Source of the DNA: Gordionus sp. m RMFG-2023
Taxonomy: Eukaryota; Nematomorpha; Gordioida; Chordodea; Parachordodidae
Reading direction: 5' to 3'
NCBI RefSeq assembly: GCF_954871325.1
Contig: NC_088776.1
Coordinates: 52,284,569 to 52,348,568, forward strand
Length of the DNA stretch: 64,000 nt
Numbering within the stretch: the stretch's first letter is position 1; the number at the start of each line of letters is the position of its first letter. Below are positions 23,767-35,500 of the stretch, one piece after another. The position numbers and the translations under genes are program-made. The notes below the pieces were generated by a model. That model had not been told where the DNA came from and did no database searches. It saw nothing but the letters and a program-made list of their open reading frames with translations.

Positions 23767-24175
23767 ATGGGAGTATTTAAAGGGATCTCGACAATTCTGA
23801 AAGGTGGATTCCTAGGTTATTGTATATATTATACCATTGAAAGACGAGTTTGGGACGATCCAATTTTTAGCCCTCCTCAATTAAACCATATACAAAAAGT
23901 AATGTTTCCAGATTTGCCTGAAAAAATTGATAAAGTTTATTATTAATTAAAAAAAATATACTATTGAACTTTATAGTTGCCAGATAAAGTAACCATATAT
24001 AAAGCATGCCGAGATAGCTGGAATAGGGGTATAATAATAATTTTATATAAATTATAAATTTGTAGGAGTTGAGAATACAATGGAAACCTGTGCAGAATCA
24101 CCCAGATTAGCTGTTAAATATGCCAAAGAATTCAAAAACTATTTTCAAGATCCTGTTTCAATTGATCATAAATAA
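23767..24175 (+). CDS. MICOS13: MICOS complex subunit MIC13 (QIL1), three exons with tiny introns
   Basis: Exons 23767-23934, 23977-24028 and 24066-24175 join in phase across introns of 42 and 37 bp to give about 109 residues (118 in human). The N-terminus has a hydrophobic segment, ILKGGFLGYCIYYTIE, like the single membrane anchor of QIL1 (KGSVAGGAVYLVYD). The family signature RDSWN is present as YKACRDSWNRG, followed by SPRLAVKYAKEFKNYF, matching the SKAREYSKEGWEYV region. MIC13 sits in the inner mitochondrial membrane. There it links the MIC60 and MIC10 subcomplexes and is needed for crista junctions. The gene is divergent from CK2 beta. A likely polyadenylation signal AATAAA is at 24459-24464. 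The exons are too short to be found by ORF length; the call rests on the RDSWN motif, the membrane segment and the consistent phases. Confidence 0.88.
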
Positions 24176-25051
24176 GAATTTAATGCTTTACATAATATTA
24201 TAAAATTATTTATTTTGGTTTGTAATGAATTAAAAAAAGTTTATACTTGTTAAATGGTAATACTATTTTTTTGGCTGAATTAAATCTTCATTGGACATAT
24301 ACTTGGTTTTATTATTAAGGCATTCTTGTATTATTAATTCAATTGCTAATGTCTTATTTTATTTATGTTAGACATTGATAAAACTTTATAAAATTAATAG
24401 TAAGGATAATTTTATGCTGAGAAGGGCAATGAGCTGGGAACTAAAATTTTTATATAATAATAAATTAAATTTAAATATTCAGTACAAAAGTATAATAATG
24501 GGAGGGGGTGGTGGCTGGACCTGCAAAAACATGTCATATGCATAGCTCTATTTATGGGCTTCTATTACAAAGGGGTGGTGAATGACAATATTGCCATTGA
24601 AATGGGGGGGGGGGGGTATATTGGTAGTTTTGATTTAGATGAATTCTTTTTTTGCTAATTTTAGTTTGAATTTACTTTTCTTGTTAATTTTGATTTGATT
24701 TTCCTGTATTAAATTTTTATTATATATTACACTTTTATATGACGGCCTAAGATAAAAATTAAAAAGGTGTCTCCTTGAAAATCCCAATTAATTTAAGCTT
24801 TAAGGAAGGGGAATACAAATCAATATTAAAAAGTAGGGTTGTATCAATATTAAATATTGGTATCAGATTGACACCAATATTGGAATTTCATAAAAACTTA
24901 GGATTGGCCATTATATTTTAAAAATTTAACCAGTAATGATTTTATACATATTTTTATTTTTGAACTAATTTCCCTCTCTCGGAAAACCCTTGGAATGGGA
25001 TTTTATTTGCATAGACCCCCCCCCTCCTGCTTCTTCTATAATGTACATGAC
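24176..25051. other. Intergenic, no gene seen
   Basis: 3' flank of MICOS13. It contains a run of 13 G residues near 24605-24617 and an ATATTGGTATCA / TGACACCAATATTGG inverted motif near 24850-24890. The latter resembles ends of decayed DNA transposons. Nothing is coding. Confidence 0.5.
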
Positions 25052-25274
25052 TAGTGTTGTTAAACAGCTCTATTTGAGCTGATTTTTAAAAAGGGCTAAC
25101 TCAATGTTTTATTCAGAAAAATATTATGCTAGCCTAAATATTTTGCTCATAGATGACACAAAGGTTTGGACATCTATTAACGAAATCTTGAGGCTTAGGC
25201 AATATTTTTCTGGCTTAAATATTGAGTTAGCCGTTTTTAAAAAGCAGCTCAAATCGAGCCATTTAACAATACTA
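25052..25274. mobile_element. Palindromic hAT-type MITE, family A, copy 8 (perfect 8-bp target duplication)
   Basis: 223 bp beginning TAGTGTTGTTAAACAGCTC and ending TCGAGCCATTTAACAATACT then A. Direct repeats tacatgac flank it exactly at 25044-25051 and 25275-25282. The arms pair through TTTTTAAAAAGGGCTAACTC and its counterpart. It is intergenic. A short open frame inside it is not a gene. Confidence 0.92.
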
Positions 25275-25744
25275 TACATGACCCTCTTCTTAGGGATGAG
25301 TGATTAAAATATCAAAAATATTCTTATCTTGGATGATAACCACTTTGTCCCCACCATAGCTACATCATCCTGCACATTTGGGCTAACCACTTTTAATCTA
25401 TTTTAAATGGTTTCCAAATCTATCTATCTTCTTTTTATATACCCAAACAAAACAAATTTGTTCTAATTAATGTTTAAGTATTCTTGGCCCAAATAATTCA
25501 CTTAGCATTCACCTTTTTAATTATTTTTTTTTAAATTTTATATATTTGTTCCTTTTTTAAATATTTTTCATGTTACTTTTTTAACATAGAGTTTATATTT
25601 TTATTAATTTTTAAATAAAAAAAAAGATTCAACATTTTAAATTTTAAAAACTTCTATAAAACCATGTCTTATAATATAAAAAATATTAGTTAGGCAATAG
25701 TTTAATAAGTATTGTTTTATTTTTTCCATTTTAAATCATTAAAT

Positions 25745-25926
25745 GAGATACCCACCCTATAAATTTCTGACAATTTTATATTGAACTTTTGAATAAACTT
25801 CAATTTACATTAAAAATATCAAAAAATTAATATAAATTAAGGTTTCTTTAAATGTTGATCAAAAATTGTCTGAAATTTCTAGGGTGGGTATTGTACATAT
25901 ATTGGAATGCATTTTCGGCAAAATTA
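25745..25926. repeat. Palindromic repeat family C, copy 1
   Basis: Left arm GAGATACCCACCCTATAAAT and TTCTGACAATTTT pair with the right arm AAAATTGTCTGAAATTTCTA and GGGTGGGTATTGTAC across a loop of about 95 bp. The right arm continues into ATTGGAATGCATTTTCGGCA, the sequence seen in the copies at 54058 and 58408. There is no coding content. It is probably a non-autonomous DNA transposon; no duplication was identified. Confidence 0.65.
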
Positions 25927-26251
25927 GATATTTAAATTTAATAAAACTCAATCAATTAATGAATCTAAAATACAAACCCTATTGCGCATATCGGGAAAAC
26001 CTATTAAACTATCGCCCTACCAAAATATTTAATATTTTTTACATTTTTTTTAATAATAGAAGAAGTAAAGTTTTTTAATAAACTAATATATTAAAAATTA
26101 CCTAAAATTTTTGTGTATTTTTATTTGTCTATTGTTTATTCCATTGTTTTTAATTTTTATTAAGAAAGAACTTATAGTAAATAAAATTCATGCGAATCTT
26201 AACTTGATTAATTAACATATCGATATTTTATCTCCAGCACAACTGGTGATA

Positions 26252-26477
26252 TAGACACCTTTCTTTAACGCTGTATTTGAGCCCATTTTTAAAAACGGCT
26301 AATTCAATATTTTGGCCAGAAAATATTGTCTAAGCCTCGAGATTTCTCTAATAGATGGCCATATTTTTGTGCTATTATCTATGATCAAAATCTTCAGGCT
26401 TGCTTAATATTTTTCTGGATAAAATATGAGTTAACCGTTTTTAAAAATCGGCTCAAATCGAGCCACTTAACAACATA
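26252..26477. mobile_element. Palindromic hAT-type MITE, family A, copy 9
   Basis: The ends are eroded (TAGACACCTTTCTTTAACG and GAGCCACTTAACAACATA). The core is typical: AAAAACGGCTAATTCAATAT, CTTGCTTAATATTTTTCTGG and AACCGTTTTTAAAAATCGGC. No target duplication remains. Confidence 0.78.
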
Positions 26478-28899
26478 ATCACGTAAACTTGATGCTCTGC
26501 CTTTATAAAGAAAAATATACAATATTATAATTTAAATTTATTTTGTTTTTATTCTCAAAATAAAATCATCGTTTGTTATATATAGAAAATTTAATATAAA
26601 TATATATGCGCTAACATTTGTAATTATTTGTATTAAAGTCTAAAATAGATAATTGAAAATTCTGATCATCATTAAAAATATGGAACTATATGTATAATTA
26701 TTGTCTAAGGGTTAAAACTTAATAAGATAAGACATTATTTAATATATCAGGAACCTGCAGAGGACCATTTGCTTGGCTTTGATTTTTTTAAAAATATATT
26801 ACATTAATTTTTATAGCTAATAATGACGATTTAACACATTTGGTTTTAAAATATACCACCTGGTCAGGGATATTTTTTAAAAAATTAAACGGGCCGAGCC
26901 TGCGGGTCTATGTTATATATCTTATAATTAAAAATCTTTCTAAAAATTTCAGACTTTTAATTTTTTTTAAAAGCCAGTATAAGTGAATATTCTGATTAAA
27001 ACGCTATTTAAAAAAAATTTACAAACATTTTTATTATCCATTATCTTATTTCATATAGAATAATGATAAATCAATGTAAACATCGGATCGATGAAAAAAT
27101 TGTCCATCGGTGCAGCCCTAGCAAAAAGAAATGAAATCCAAATTAAATTACCAAAAAATAAAATAAAATTTTAATAATATAAATAAGGAAGTAAAAATTG
27201 ATGCACTGAACCAAAAGTTGGTGCCCTAAAAAAGACTAATTTTGTCGATCCAAGAATACTGTCCTACTCTATTCCCCGTTTATATAACGTCAATATCCTT
27301 AGAATGATCATTTTCTAACTTTTCCTTGTCAAATCCTGCCCCTTATTCACAGGATCCTTTTAGTCTGCTCCCCAACAATGCTTCGACCTTTTCTGTTCCT
27401 ATACACCTCCCACCCAATGTATTCTTACAATCATGTAATTGACATTTATATTTATTTTAAAATATTTCAAAAAAAATTAATACCACACTTGATAAGGAGA
27501 ATAACCTACTAAAATTTATAAATATATCACTTTAAGGTATTTAAATAATAATAAAAAAAAATTTATTTTTCGAGAAATAAGTTTTCCGTAAATAAAAAAT
27601 ATTTTTATAATTCTCATAATAAATTGCCAATTTTTTTTTTGCAAATTCAACCATGTTATAATATAGTTTGGAATTATTCTTTGTAAAAGTAACAAATTAA
27701 ATAATAAAATATTACCTAATTACTATCGTTATGTATTTGCTCGCTCTTTTTTGAAAAAGATTTGTTTTACCTATTTTTAGCCGAGTAAAAAAAAAGGCTA
27801 ACTAATTTTTAGCCGTAAACCTACCTTAGTCTCATATTTTTTTGAAAAAAGAAAACTAAATTAACTCACGCAAGTTTTGAGCTATAACTCAACTATAAAG
27901 CATCAAACAGCCGACTTTTTTTATAATATATCATACTGCATTATATCTTCTAAATGGTTGCTATTATATAAAATAGTAAATTTTTGCTGAATATAAATAA
28001 TATGGTAAACATTAATTTTGAAAAAAATTGGCTTTCGTTTAGTAATTTTTAAAGTGGCTCAGGAAAATATCATCTTTAGTTAGCGCGAATAAACAGCTTA
28101 AGTATAAATTTGAACTGAGATACTGTATAGAAAAAATCAGTTAATGTTGAAAGTATGTTATTCCGTTTATCTCTATCCCAATTTTAGATATTTTTTTTAT
28201 AATCATTGCGTAAAAATTATTTATATATTACCGTTCAAAAAAGAAATAGCTATGCTACCGTGTTTTAGTGAGCATTCAAACGCGATATTATTTTCGATAC
28301 ATTTCCTAGTCATTCACATAGGTATATGAACTTAAAGAAATAATTACCTTTTCTAAGATTATATTTTTAAAATCATTTAAGTTTAAGAAACTATATATCT
28401 TATTTAATAGCGTCATTGGAGAGGGGCTCGACTCCTCGAATTTTGGAAATCCCCCCCCCCGTGATAAAGTTAAAATTTAAAACTATTGGTTTTATTTTGG
28501 ATTTTGATTTTCTGCATATTCTTTTATATTCGAATTCATATAAATTTCAAATTCATCTTTTATTGTTCATCCTCCTCATCGTTCTCCCATCTTTCCTATT
28601 TACTATAAGATATATAAAAGCAACTTAATATTGAGAAATGTCTTGTATATCCAAATCTATGATATCAATTGAAAATTTACTATATTTTTTACAATTGATA
28701 TTTTTGATTGAATATTCTATCCGATATCTTACCACAAGGGATAAATTTCACTATTTAGGGCGCAAAAATATTAATATTTTATGCAAAATATCTATTTTAA
28801 ATTTAGATAACCAAAAAATATTGGTTCATATTTAGTTCATTTAATTGTTTGATAAAATAAATTAAATATAATACAAATGAGTTCAAATAAGTGTGAAAA
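26478..28899. other. Gene-poor AT-rich stretch
   Basis: No gene is supported. A possible end of a decayed DNA transposon is at about 27075-27121: read on the minus strand it starts TAGGGCTGCACCGATGGAC. A run of ten C residues lies near 28450-28459, next to GAGAGGGGCTCGACTCCTC. A related patch (GGGGGTCGAGGGGCAGACTC) occurs near 31507. Confidence 0.4.
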
Positions 28900-29690
28900 T
28901 TTTTTTATTTTAGTAAAGTGGTTTTTACATAGAGCGGGATTAATATCTCCATTTTATCTTAGCTTTATCAAATCTATATAGTTTTTTCCAAGTTATCCAT
29001 TGTATTGATATCCCCTTTGAATGACAAAATTTTTTTTTAATTGGCATCATATTTCAACATAATTATAGTTTAGAATTCCATCTTGTTTCAATATCTTGCT
29101 GTAAGGCGTTGCTTAGCAGAAAGTAGGTTTTGATATATATTAGCAGCCATAATTTTCAAGGATCGTTCCTTAAGTATTTTGAAGAAATGTATTAAGCAGA
29201 TGTTCGCTGCAATTTAATCTATATATTTTTTTGGAGTTTTAATTAAATTAGCTCCTTTTATTAGATAGAAATGTTATATGTTTCACTTGATCGAGAATTA
29301 TGACAATTATTTGATAGTATTTCTTTGTGTATGTTATAACGGTTTTAATTCTCTCCTTCAAATTTACTAGTAAATAAAACATGTTTAAATTTTTTCCTTC
29401 AATATAATGAATAGGAAAGGGTCAAATACGGAAAGTTCTTGGGAGAAGCAGTCCACATGTGAGTAGTGGCAAAGTAGTTTATAATCACATAATTATTGCC
29501 TTTTTATTTTACTAAATATGGTATAATTTGATTTGTCATTCGTATTTCTTGAAGCCATATCCGGCTGTCCAGTCAAAGGTACGCATGTTCTTGGCGAATT
29601 AGTAATCATGGTACCATATATATTTTTTAAATAGTTCAAACATTCTTTATTAGAATTAAAATCATATAAATATAAAGAAATTATCACTCC
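28900..29690 (-). pseudogene. Decayed hAT-family transposase
   Basis: Minus-strand remnants appear in the order and spacing expected of hAT transposases. VPLTGQPDMASRNTNDKSNY near 29570 corresponds to the LTTD.WTSRNNDSY motif. LNCSEHLLNTFLQNT near 29200 corresponds to the C.AH.LNL region. LQQDIETRWNSKL near 29090 matches the TRWNS motif. The pieces sit in different frames with stops between them, so it is a dead plain DNA transposon. The BED finger and C-terminal dimerisation domain were not found. Its relation to the short palindromic elements in the window is possible but not shown. Confidence 0.55.
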
Positions 29691-30187
29691 ATATGTCGTA
29701 ATCTAGTGCTAAAATATCGTTTTTTGAGTTGTATAGTTGTTAGAATCATCCCAATTCATAAATTAGGCTATCATATATTATAACCATTCAATCTAACAGA
29801 GCATATCAACGTTATGTTTGTATAATATATATTGAGTGATTTTAGGAATAGATGAATCTTTATTCAAGTTGACGCACTTATAGCGTCTTAAGTAAGAATT
29901 GCTATATATATTATTATATCATAATATTGTTTTACACTGGACCTAACCGAGTATTTTTAATCTTTTCTTCAAGATTTATTTCTGTTTTACTCCTACATAA
30001 ATGGGGAATACATTTCTATGTCCCGTTCTTTATGTGTTATTAAGAAAAAATCGCATTAAAAATATGTGACCCGATCCAATCCGATCCAAAAAAAATTTAA
30101 AAATAGGTCAGGCTTGAATCCCATCTCTAATATTATAAGATTAAACATAAATAATTTAATTTTTAACAATTTATTTCAAATATATAG

Positions 30188-30234
30188 CACTTCTAGCCGG
30201 AGAAGGAAGCGAAAATGATCTAACAATCCAAAAG
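30188..30234 (+). CDS. Candidate upstream exon of the cadherin gene
   Basis: A 47-bp open block with a clear acceptor (ATATATAG) and donor (AAAG/gtaaaa) encodes LLAGEGSENDLTIQK. This looks like the F.L..GS..DL.. strand of an extracellular cadherin repeat. It ends in phase 0. It joins in frame to the exon beginning at 32518, reading LTIQK then FLLPVRTD, but only if the acceptor at 32516-32517 is used rather than the one at 32529-32530. Confidence 0.45.
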
Positions 30235-31948
30235 GTAAAATTTATATACTTTTAAATGGAGTTTTATCTCGGCTTATATTGGCATGAGTGACAGAAATAT
30301 AAGGATTGTTTGATTTTATGGGATTTTCGATTTTATTAATTATCTATTAAGTTTTCAAGTATAAGCACTTTTATTTAGCATATTCGCCAATCTTTTAAAA
30401 TATAAATCAGAACAGTAATATTTGATGCCCATAAATTCTGCCTCCCCCCTCCCTTACTCTCTCCCTCAAGATGAATTAAAATTAAAATAAGAAACGAATT
30501 TTTAAAAAATAATTTATAAACAGGTGCCCTTTAAAACTGGATAAAAAAGTATAATGTAATAACGTCATTAGGTTTGCAGAGGTTAGAGTAACCCACCATC
30601 ACCCTCCCAATTTAACTTCACCCCTCCCCCCCTTCCTTCACCGCCAATCCGAAATTTATTTTAATTGTCGTCGAGCATCCGTTAACTTTTCGTGATTGTT
30701 AAGCGCCTGATCTTTTTGCCTGCCACATCTCTCCTATCTGTTCCTAGAAACTCGGTCTTAGTTCTTACTTACTCCCTTCTGAATAATATATATCAATTTC
30801 TTTTAAGTATACCTTTTTTTAGTCAGATTGTGTCATTAAGTTACCTCTTGACCAGGTTAACAAGATCGAAAAAAGGTAATATATATTGGAAAAAGAATAC
30901 TATGTGAGCAAAAGGGCAATAAATATCATTTCTAATAAAATCGTCGTAAAGTGAGCATCACCTTGGCATTAATCGCTGTAGAGAGTTTTATACGAAGAAA
31001 ATTATCCCAATTTAGAAATTAAATTTTATCATGTAATTTGTGACTGGATGATAACAGGATTGAAAAGAAGATTAAGATATTAGGTATCGATGCTTTTTCA
31101 TCTTCTAATTTCATGGGACAAACTAAAATTTGCCTTAATCATAATCAGGTTGAAAAAATTCTTGATGAGACTTTGGTATCCAAAAATTACATTACAAATC
31201 ATGAAAGAAAATAAGCATAATGAAAAAAGGGTGATATTATGGTTTGGGGGCCATTAACATTGATTATTTTTTTATTTTTTTATCTGTCATATGATTGGTT
31301 GAATATTATTTTATTTTTTTTAAATATTTTTGGGATTTTTTTTTTAAATATATTTTTTATTAATAAATAGTAATTATTAAATATAGGGAATATATCTTTT
31401 GTTATACATTTTCATATTTTAAAATTTTAAAAAGAGCAAATATTCAATTGTTGCTCGATAATATGTAATTAGAAAAAATGCTATATAAGTGCAAGGCTGT
31501 AGCTAGAAGGGGGTCGAGGGGCAGACTCCTCAAAAAATTTTTGTCCCCCAAACCTGGCCCTCTTAAAAAAAAATTTGGCCCCCAAATTAAAAAAAAAAAT
31601 TATTTAGTTATTAAATTTTAATTTACCACTATAACAATCAAATCTAAATGGAAATACAAAAAATTTTTTAGAAAAATATTTTATTAATTTATACAAATTA
31701 ATAAATAAGTTGTAAAAACCTGAGCATAATTATTCGTTATATTTTTTGTGGAGAAATCCAAGAAAATTTAATAGGTTCTGCTTAAAGCATTACTAATTGT
31801 ATTTTAAAACAACTTAAAGAATTAAATATTAATTCATTGAATATAGTAAGTCAGGCATATGATGCTGAAAACGTCATGTATGGCCAAAATAGTACAAACC
31901 CTGCCTCAAAAAAAATTAATAAAAATACCTTATATACATTTCGACCAC
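30235..31948. other. AT-rich stretch, probable cadherin intron; weak open fragment
   Basis: No gene is supported. One block near 31050-31214 reads IDAFSSSNFMGQTKIC then VEKILDETLVSKNYITNHER before a stop. It is slightly more protein-like than its surroundings but matches nothing I recognise. Confidence 0.35.
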
Positions 31949-32140
31949 TAGTGATTCAAAATTGCTTAATTTGAGCCGATTTTTAAAAACGGTTAACTCA
32001 ATATTTTAGCCGGAAAAATTCGTTAATAGATGTTCAAACCTTTCCATCTATGAGCAAAATCTTTAGGCATGCGAAATATTTTTCTGAATAAAATACTGAT
32101 TTCGCCCTTTTAAAAATTGGCTCTAATGGAGCGATTTTGT
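31949..32140. mobile_element. Palindromic hAT-type MITE, family A, copy 10
   Basis: Begins TAGTGATTCAAAATTGC, with the family core AAAAACGGTTAACTCAATAT and GCCGGAAAAATTCGTTAATA. The right terminus is damaged. Flanks tcgaccac (31941-31948) and atgaccac (32141-32148) agree in six of eight bases and may be the old target duplication. Confidence 0.72.
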
Positions 32141-32308
32141 ATGACCACTACAACCACAAGTTGCATCTTATAGATCAAAATTGGTATAATAATAGTGTTA
32201 TCATTTCTAAATTTTTTAATTTAAATGCATTGTATAATTTTTTTAGGGCGTTTTATCATATCCTGTAAATATACAGGCAATACTTTTAAGAGACTTTTAG
32301 ACCAGAGA

Positions 32309-32311
32309 TTT

Positions 32312-32359
<48 letters not shown>

Positions 32360-32362
32360 TTT
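32309..32362. repeat. (TTTC)n microsatellite
   Basis: About 13 uninterrupted TTTC units, shortly before the first certain cadherin exon. Confidence 0.95.
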
Positions 32363-32517
32363 ATCGTAAGTGTAACTCAATTTGATAAAGCAGATAAAAA
32401 TTAACTCGCGCCTTAAATCTACAATATTTAAACTTCTATACTCTCTTTTTATATTGTATATTTATCATAGGAATTAAATTTAAATTAAAAAATTAAACTT
32501 TTATTCAAAATATTTAG

Positions 32518-35500
32518 TTTCTTTTGCCAGTGAGAACCGATTCGAAGAACGTGAATGATCTTAACATTAGATTGTCAGACATAGATTCCAGCTGTTTTCC
32601 AAAGATAAATTCAAGATTTTACACCATTAATATAACCGGTAAATAGTTCTTATTTAAGGACAATTTGCTTTCAAACTGTTAATTGAAGGATTCCTTGCAA
32701 ATGAAATGCCAATTAATCAATTTTTTTTAATGAAAAGTTACAATGAAAGGATTAAGTTTTTATTATTAAAAAAAATAAATTATCTTGAAATGCAAATATT
32801 CTAATTTGTTTAGTTAGACTAAAGTGAGTTTTTAAATATATGATATTTATTTAAAGAAATTAGAGTGATTTCATAATTTTAAAAATCTACAAATACTATT
32901 TTTAAAATAATTTTTGTAATCCCATTTCATTTAGATAAGATATACGAAAAAATTACAAATCCATTCTCGGGCAAACACATTATTTACAGTTTAAATGATG
33001 AACAACTAAAACATATTTTAGACCCCGATAATTCTTACTCTCTGAAAAACTGGATTATATATTCACCTTTTATTTTAGAAGAAATCGCTTTTTCTAGTTC
33101 GGGTAATCGGATATGGACCAATATTAATCATGATTATTCTTCAAAAAAACAACAAAATTCTTCCAAGTACTCTTCACAATTCGTGAGAAATAATATACCA
33201 AATGAGCAATTTTTCCGTTTAAAGCTGATACCCGGAAAGCATGAATATAGCCTTATTTTTGGGCTTAATAAGAATATCAATCTTGGGAATGATACAGATT
33301 ATAATTATAACAATGAGACTAATAATAAACTTTTATTAATTAAAAATGATGAAAGTACTCTTATTTCGCGAGAGATTACGAAAAAAAAATTGTTATCGGA
33401 GGTTTTTTATTTGGTAAGGCAGGCATCTTTTTGGCGTCTAAAACTTCGCTTGATACTAACAAAAGCTGATACCTTATATCCAGCCAATCGTATTAATTCA
33501 TATTTATTCTTTTAATTTTTACTATATACTTTTTCTATAAGACTGAGATCTTGGTAAAAAAAAATTTTTTATTAGGTATAGATCTTAATATTTATTTTTA
33601 TAGTATCGTGCATATGAAATAAGATGTATTATCTCGTAATACTCTTCCATTATATATGTCCGGACACGTTCCGGGAAGAAAACTTGGTAAAAATTATGTA
33701 ATGTCGGAGCGGAAACGATAATTCCGAGAAAGTTCCAAGAACAGTTCCCAGTTAGGAGAATAATATCAAAATGTTAATTTAATTTATTGCATAATTAGAG
33801 CTAGTATAATATTTATAGTATTTTATATATAATGACTAGCCCATTCATAAATATTGATTTCCCTCCCTTTACTACCAGTTTGCTTCACATAACAATATTA
33901 AAGTATCAATATGATTTGTTGTACATTTGCTTATATTTGAAACAACTTTCTTAAAAAATTGTTTAACTTGCTATATTTATATTTTTAAATGTTATCAATA
34001 TGTTATTTTTAAAAAAATTATAGCAGATCAAACAATTTTATAAGAAAGTTGCTACAAATATGTGAAAATGTTTTGCAAAAGCATACACACATAGTATTTA
34101 CTAATAATCATTACTTAATTATTATTATGTGTAAATTTTAAGATTATAAAAAATCATTTTTAAAATAATTTCAACTTTTTTTTAATTAAAATTAATATTA
34201 TGAAAATAAAACAAAAAGTTTCAAATTTCATTATTATAATTTTGTTACCAAGTTATATTTTCTTGTAGTAACGCGTTTCGAAATTTGGAACCGAACAAAA
34301 TTTTTTTGTCAGAACGAGAAGGGAATAAAACGCAAAAATATTTTTTTCGGAGTTCCTGAATTAAAACCATATCGCGGTCATATAAAATTAACATTTTTCT
34401 GTATTTTTTTATTTCAGTGGATATCTTGATTCGCATTTTACCCGTCAAATCTTTTATCAGTCTTACTCCAACCCCAACAGTTTTATTCTTGTCTGACAGT
34501 GTGCCGGATTTGCAACCATTCGCATTTGCGAAGAGATTCCATAAATTTCCCGCCATCAATCCTTATATCTACAGTAGATTAAATGCTATAAAAAATATCT
34601 CAGTCTTCGATCAAAATACAAGCGATTTGAACCTCGCCGCTATGCTAGAATATTACGAATCCATAGTGAAGAATGATGCATCGCAATTGAATGATATAGT
34701 CTTGGCTTTAAATTACAACGAAAATATTCCTCCAGCTCTTATCCGTTACATTCAAAAAACTTTTAAGCTTAATTCTGACACTAACACTTTATTCATTAAA
34801 CTTTCGGACGTTAAATCGGCCAAATTAAAATCTGAACTTTCTTTGGATGTAACTTCAAATAAAGTTTTGTCTAAGAATTTGTTTTCCGTAGACCTTGTAA
34901 GTCACGAAGATTCAAGGATTGGCGGTAGGTCAACATTTGATAATGAAGATGATCACGCGTTGGATATTAATGACGTTAATGAATATCCCAGAAATTTTGA
35001 AAAAGTATCTGACTATCAATTTGAAATACTCAATAGATGGGATCAATATTCATTTTTCCGGAAAGGATATTATTGGTCTGTCAATATGAAAGAAAAGCCA
35101 ACTCCCGTAAATCTGACTCATTTATATGACACCGATAATCATAATCCCGTATACAATTTCGAAAGTCAAATATATCTCCAACCTAGCAAGGGTAAATATC
35201 TGTTCGGGTCATCCAGTATGGACCGCAATAATTCGGCTTACATCAGTTATGAAGATATGTTGATTGATAAAAAGACTTATAAATATACTTTCCAAAAAAA
35301 TTCCTTATATGATAAAAGTTTTTATTACAGTGTCAATAGACCATATTTAGAGCCCAAAAATGAAAGTTCCATTTTGAGAATAGAGAATTATCAATACTTA
35401 GATTACGAGATTCGAAGTCAGTATCTTTTGAATGACATTAAGATTTGTGCAGAGGAGTTGGGCACTCAGTTTCAAATGTATCAGCCTCAAACCGTTTGCA

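Noticed and set aside
25104-25307. 67-codon frame starting inside MITE copy 8
   Set aside because: It lies mostly within a non-coding palindromic element.
28144-28835. Three consecutive plus-strand frames of 61-70 codons
   Set aside because: They are Ile/Leu/Tyr/Phe-rich, as expected from AT-rich DNA, with no splice support or recognisable motif.
32309-32362. TTTC array considered as a regulatory polypyrimidine tract
   Set aside because: It is too far from the acceptor at 32517 or 32530 to act as the tract; treated as a microsatellite.
34245-34559. Minus-strand frame of 104 codons near the start of cadherin exon 3
   Set aside because: It overlaps the conserved-phase coding exon on the plus strand and shows no family resemblance.
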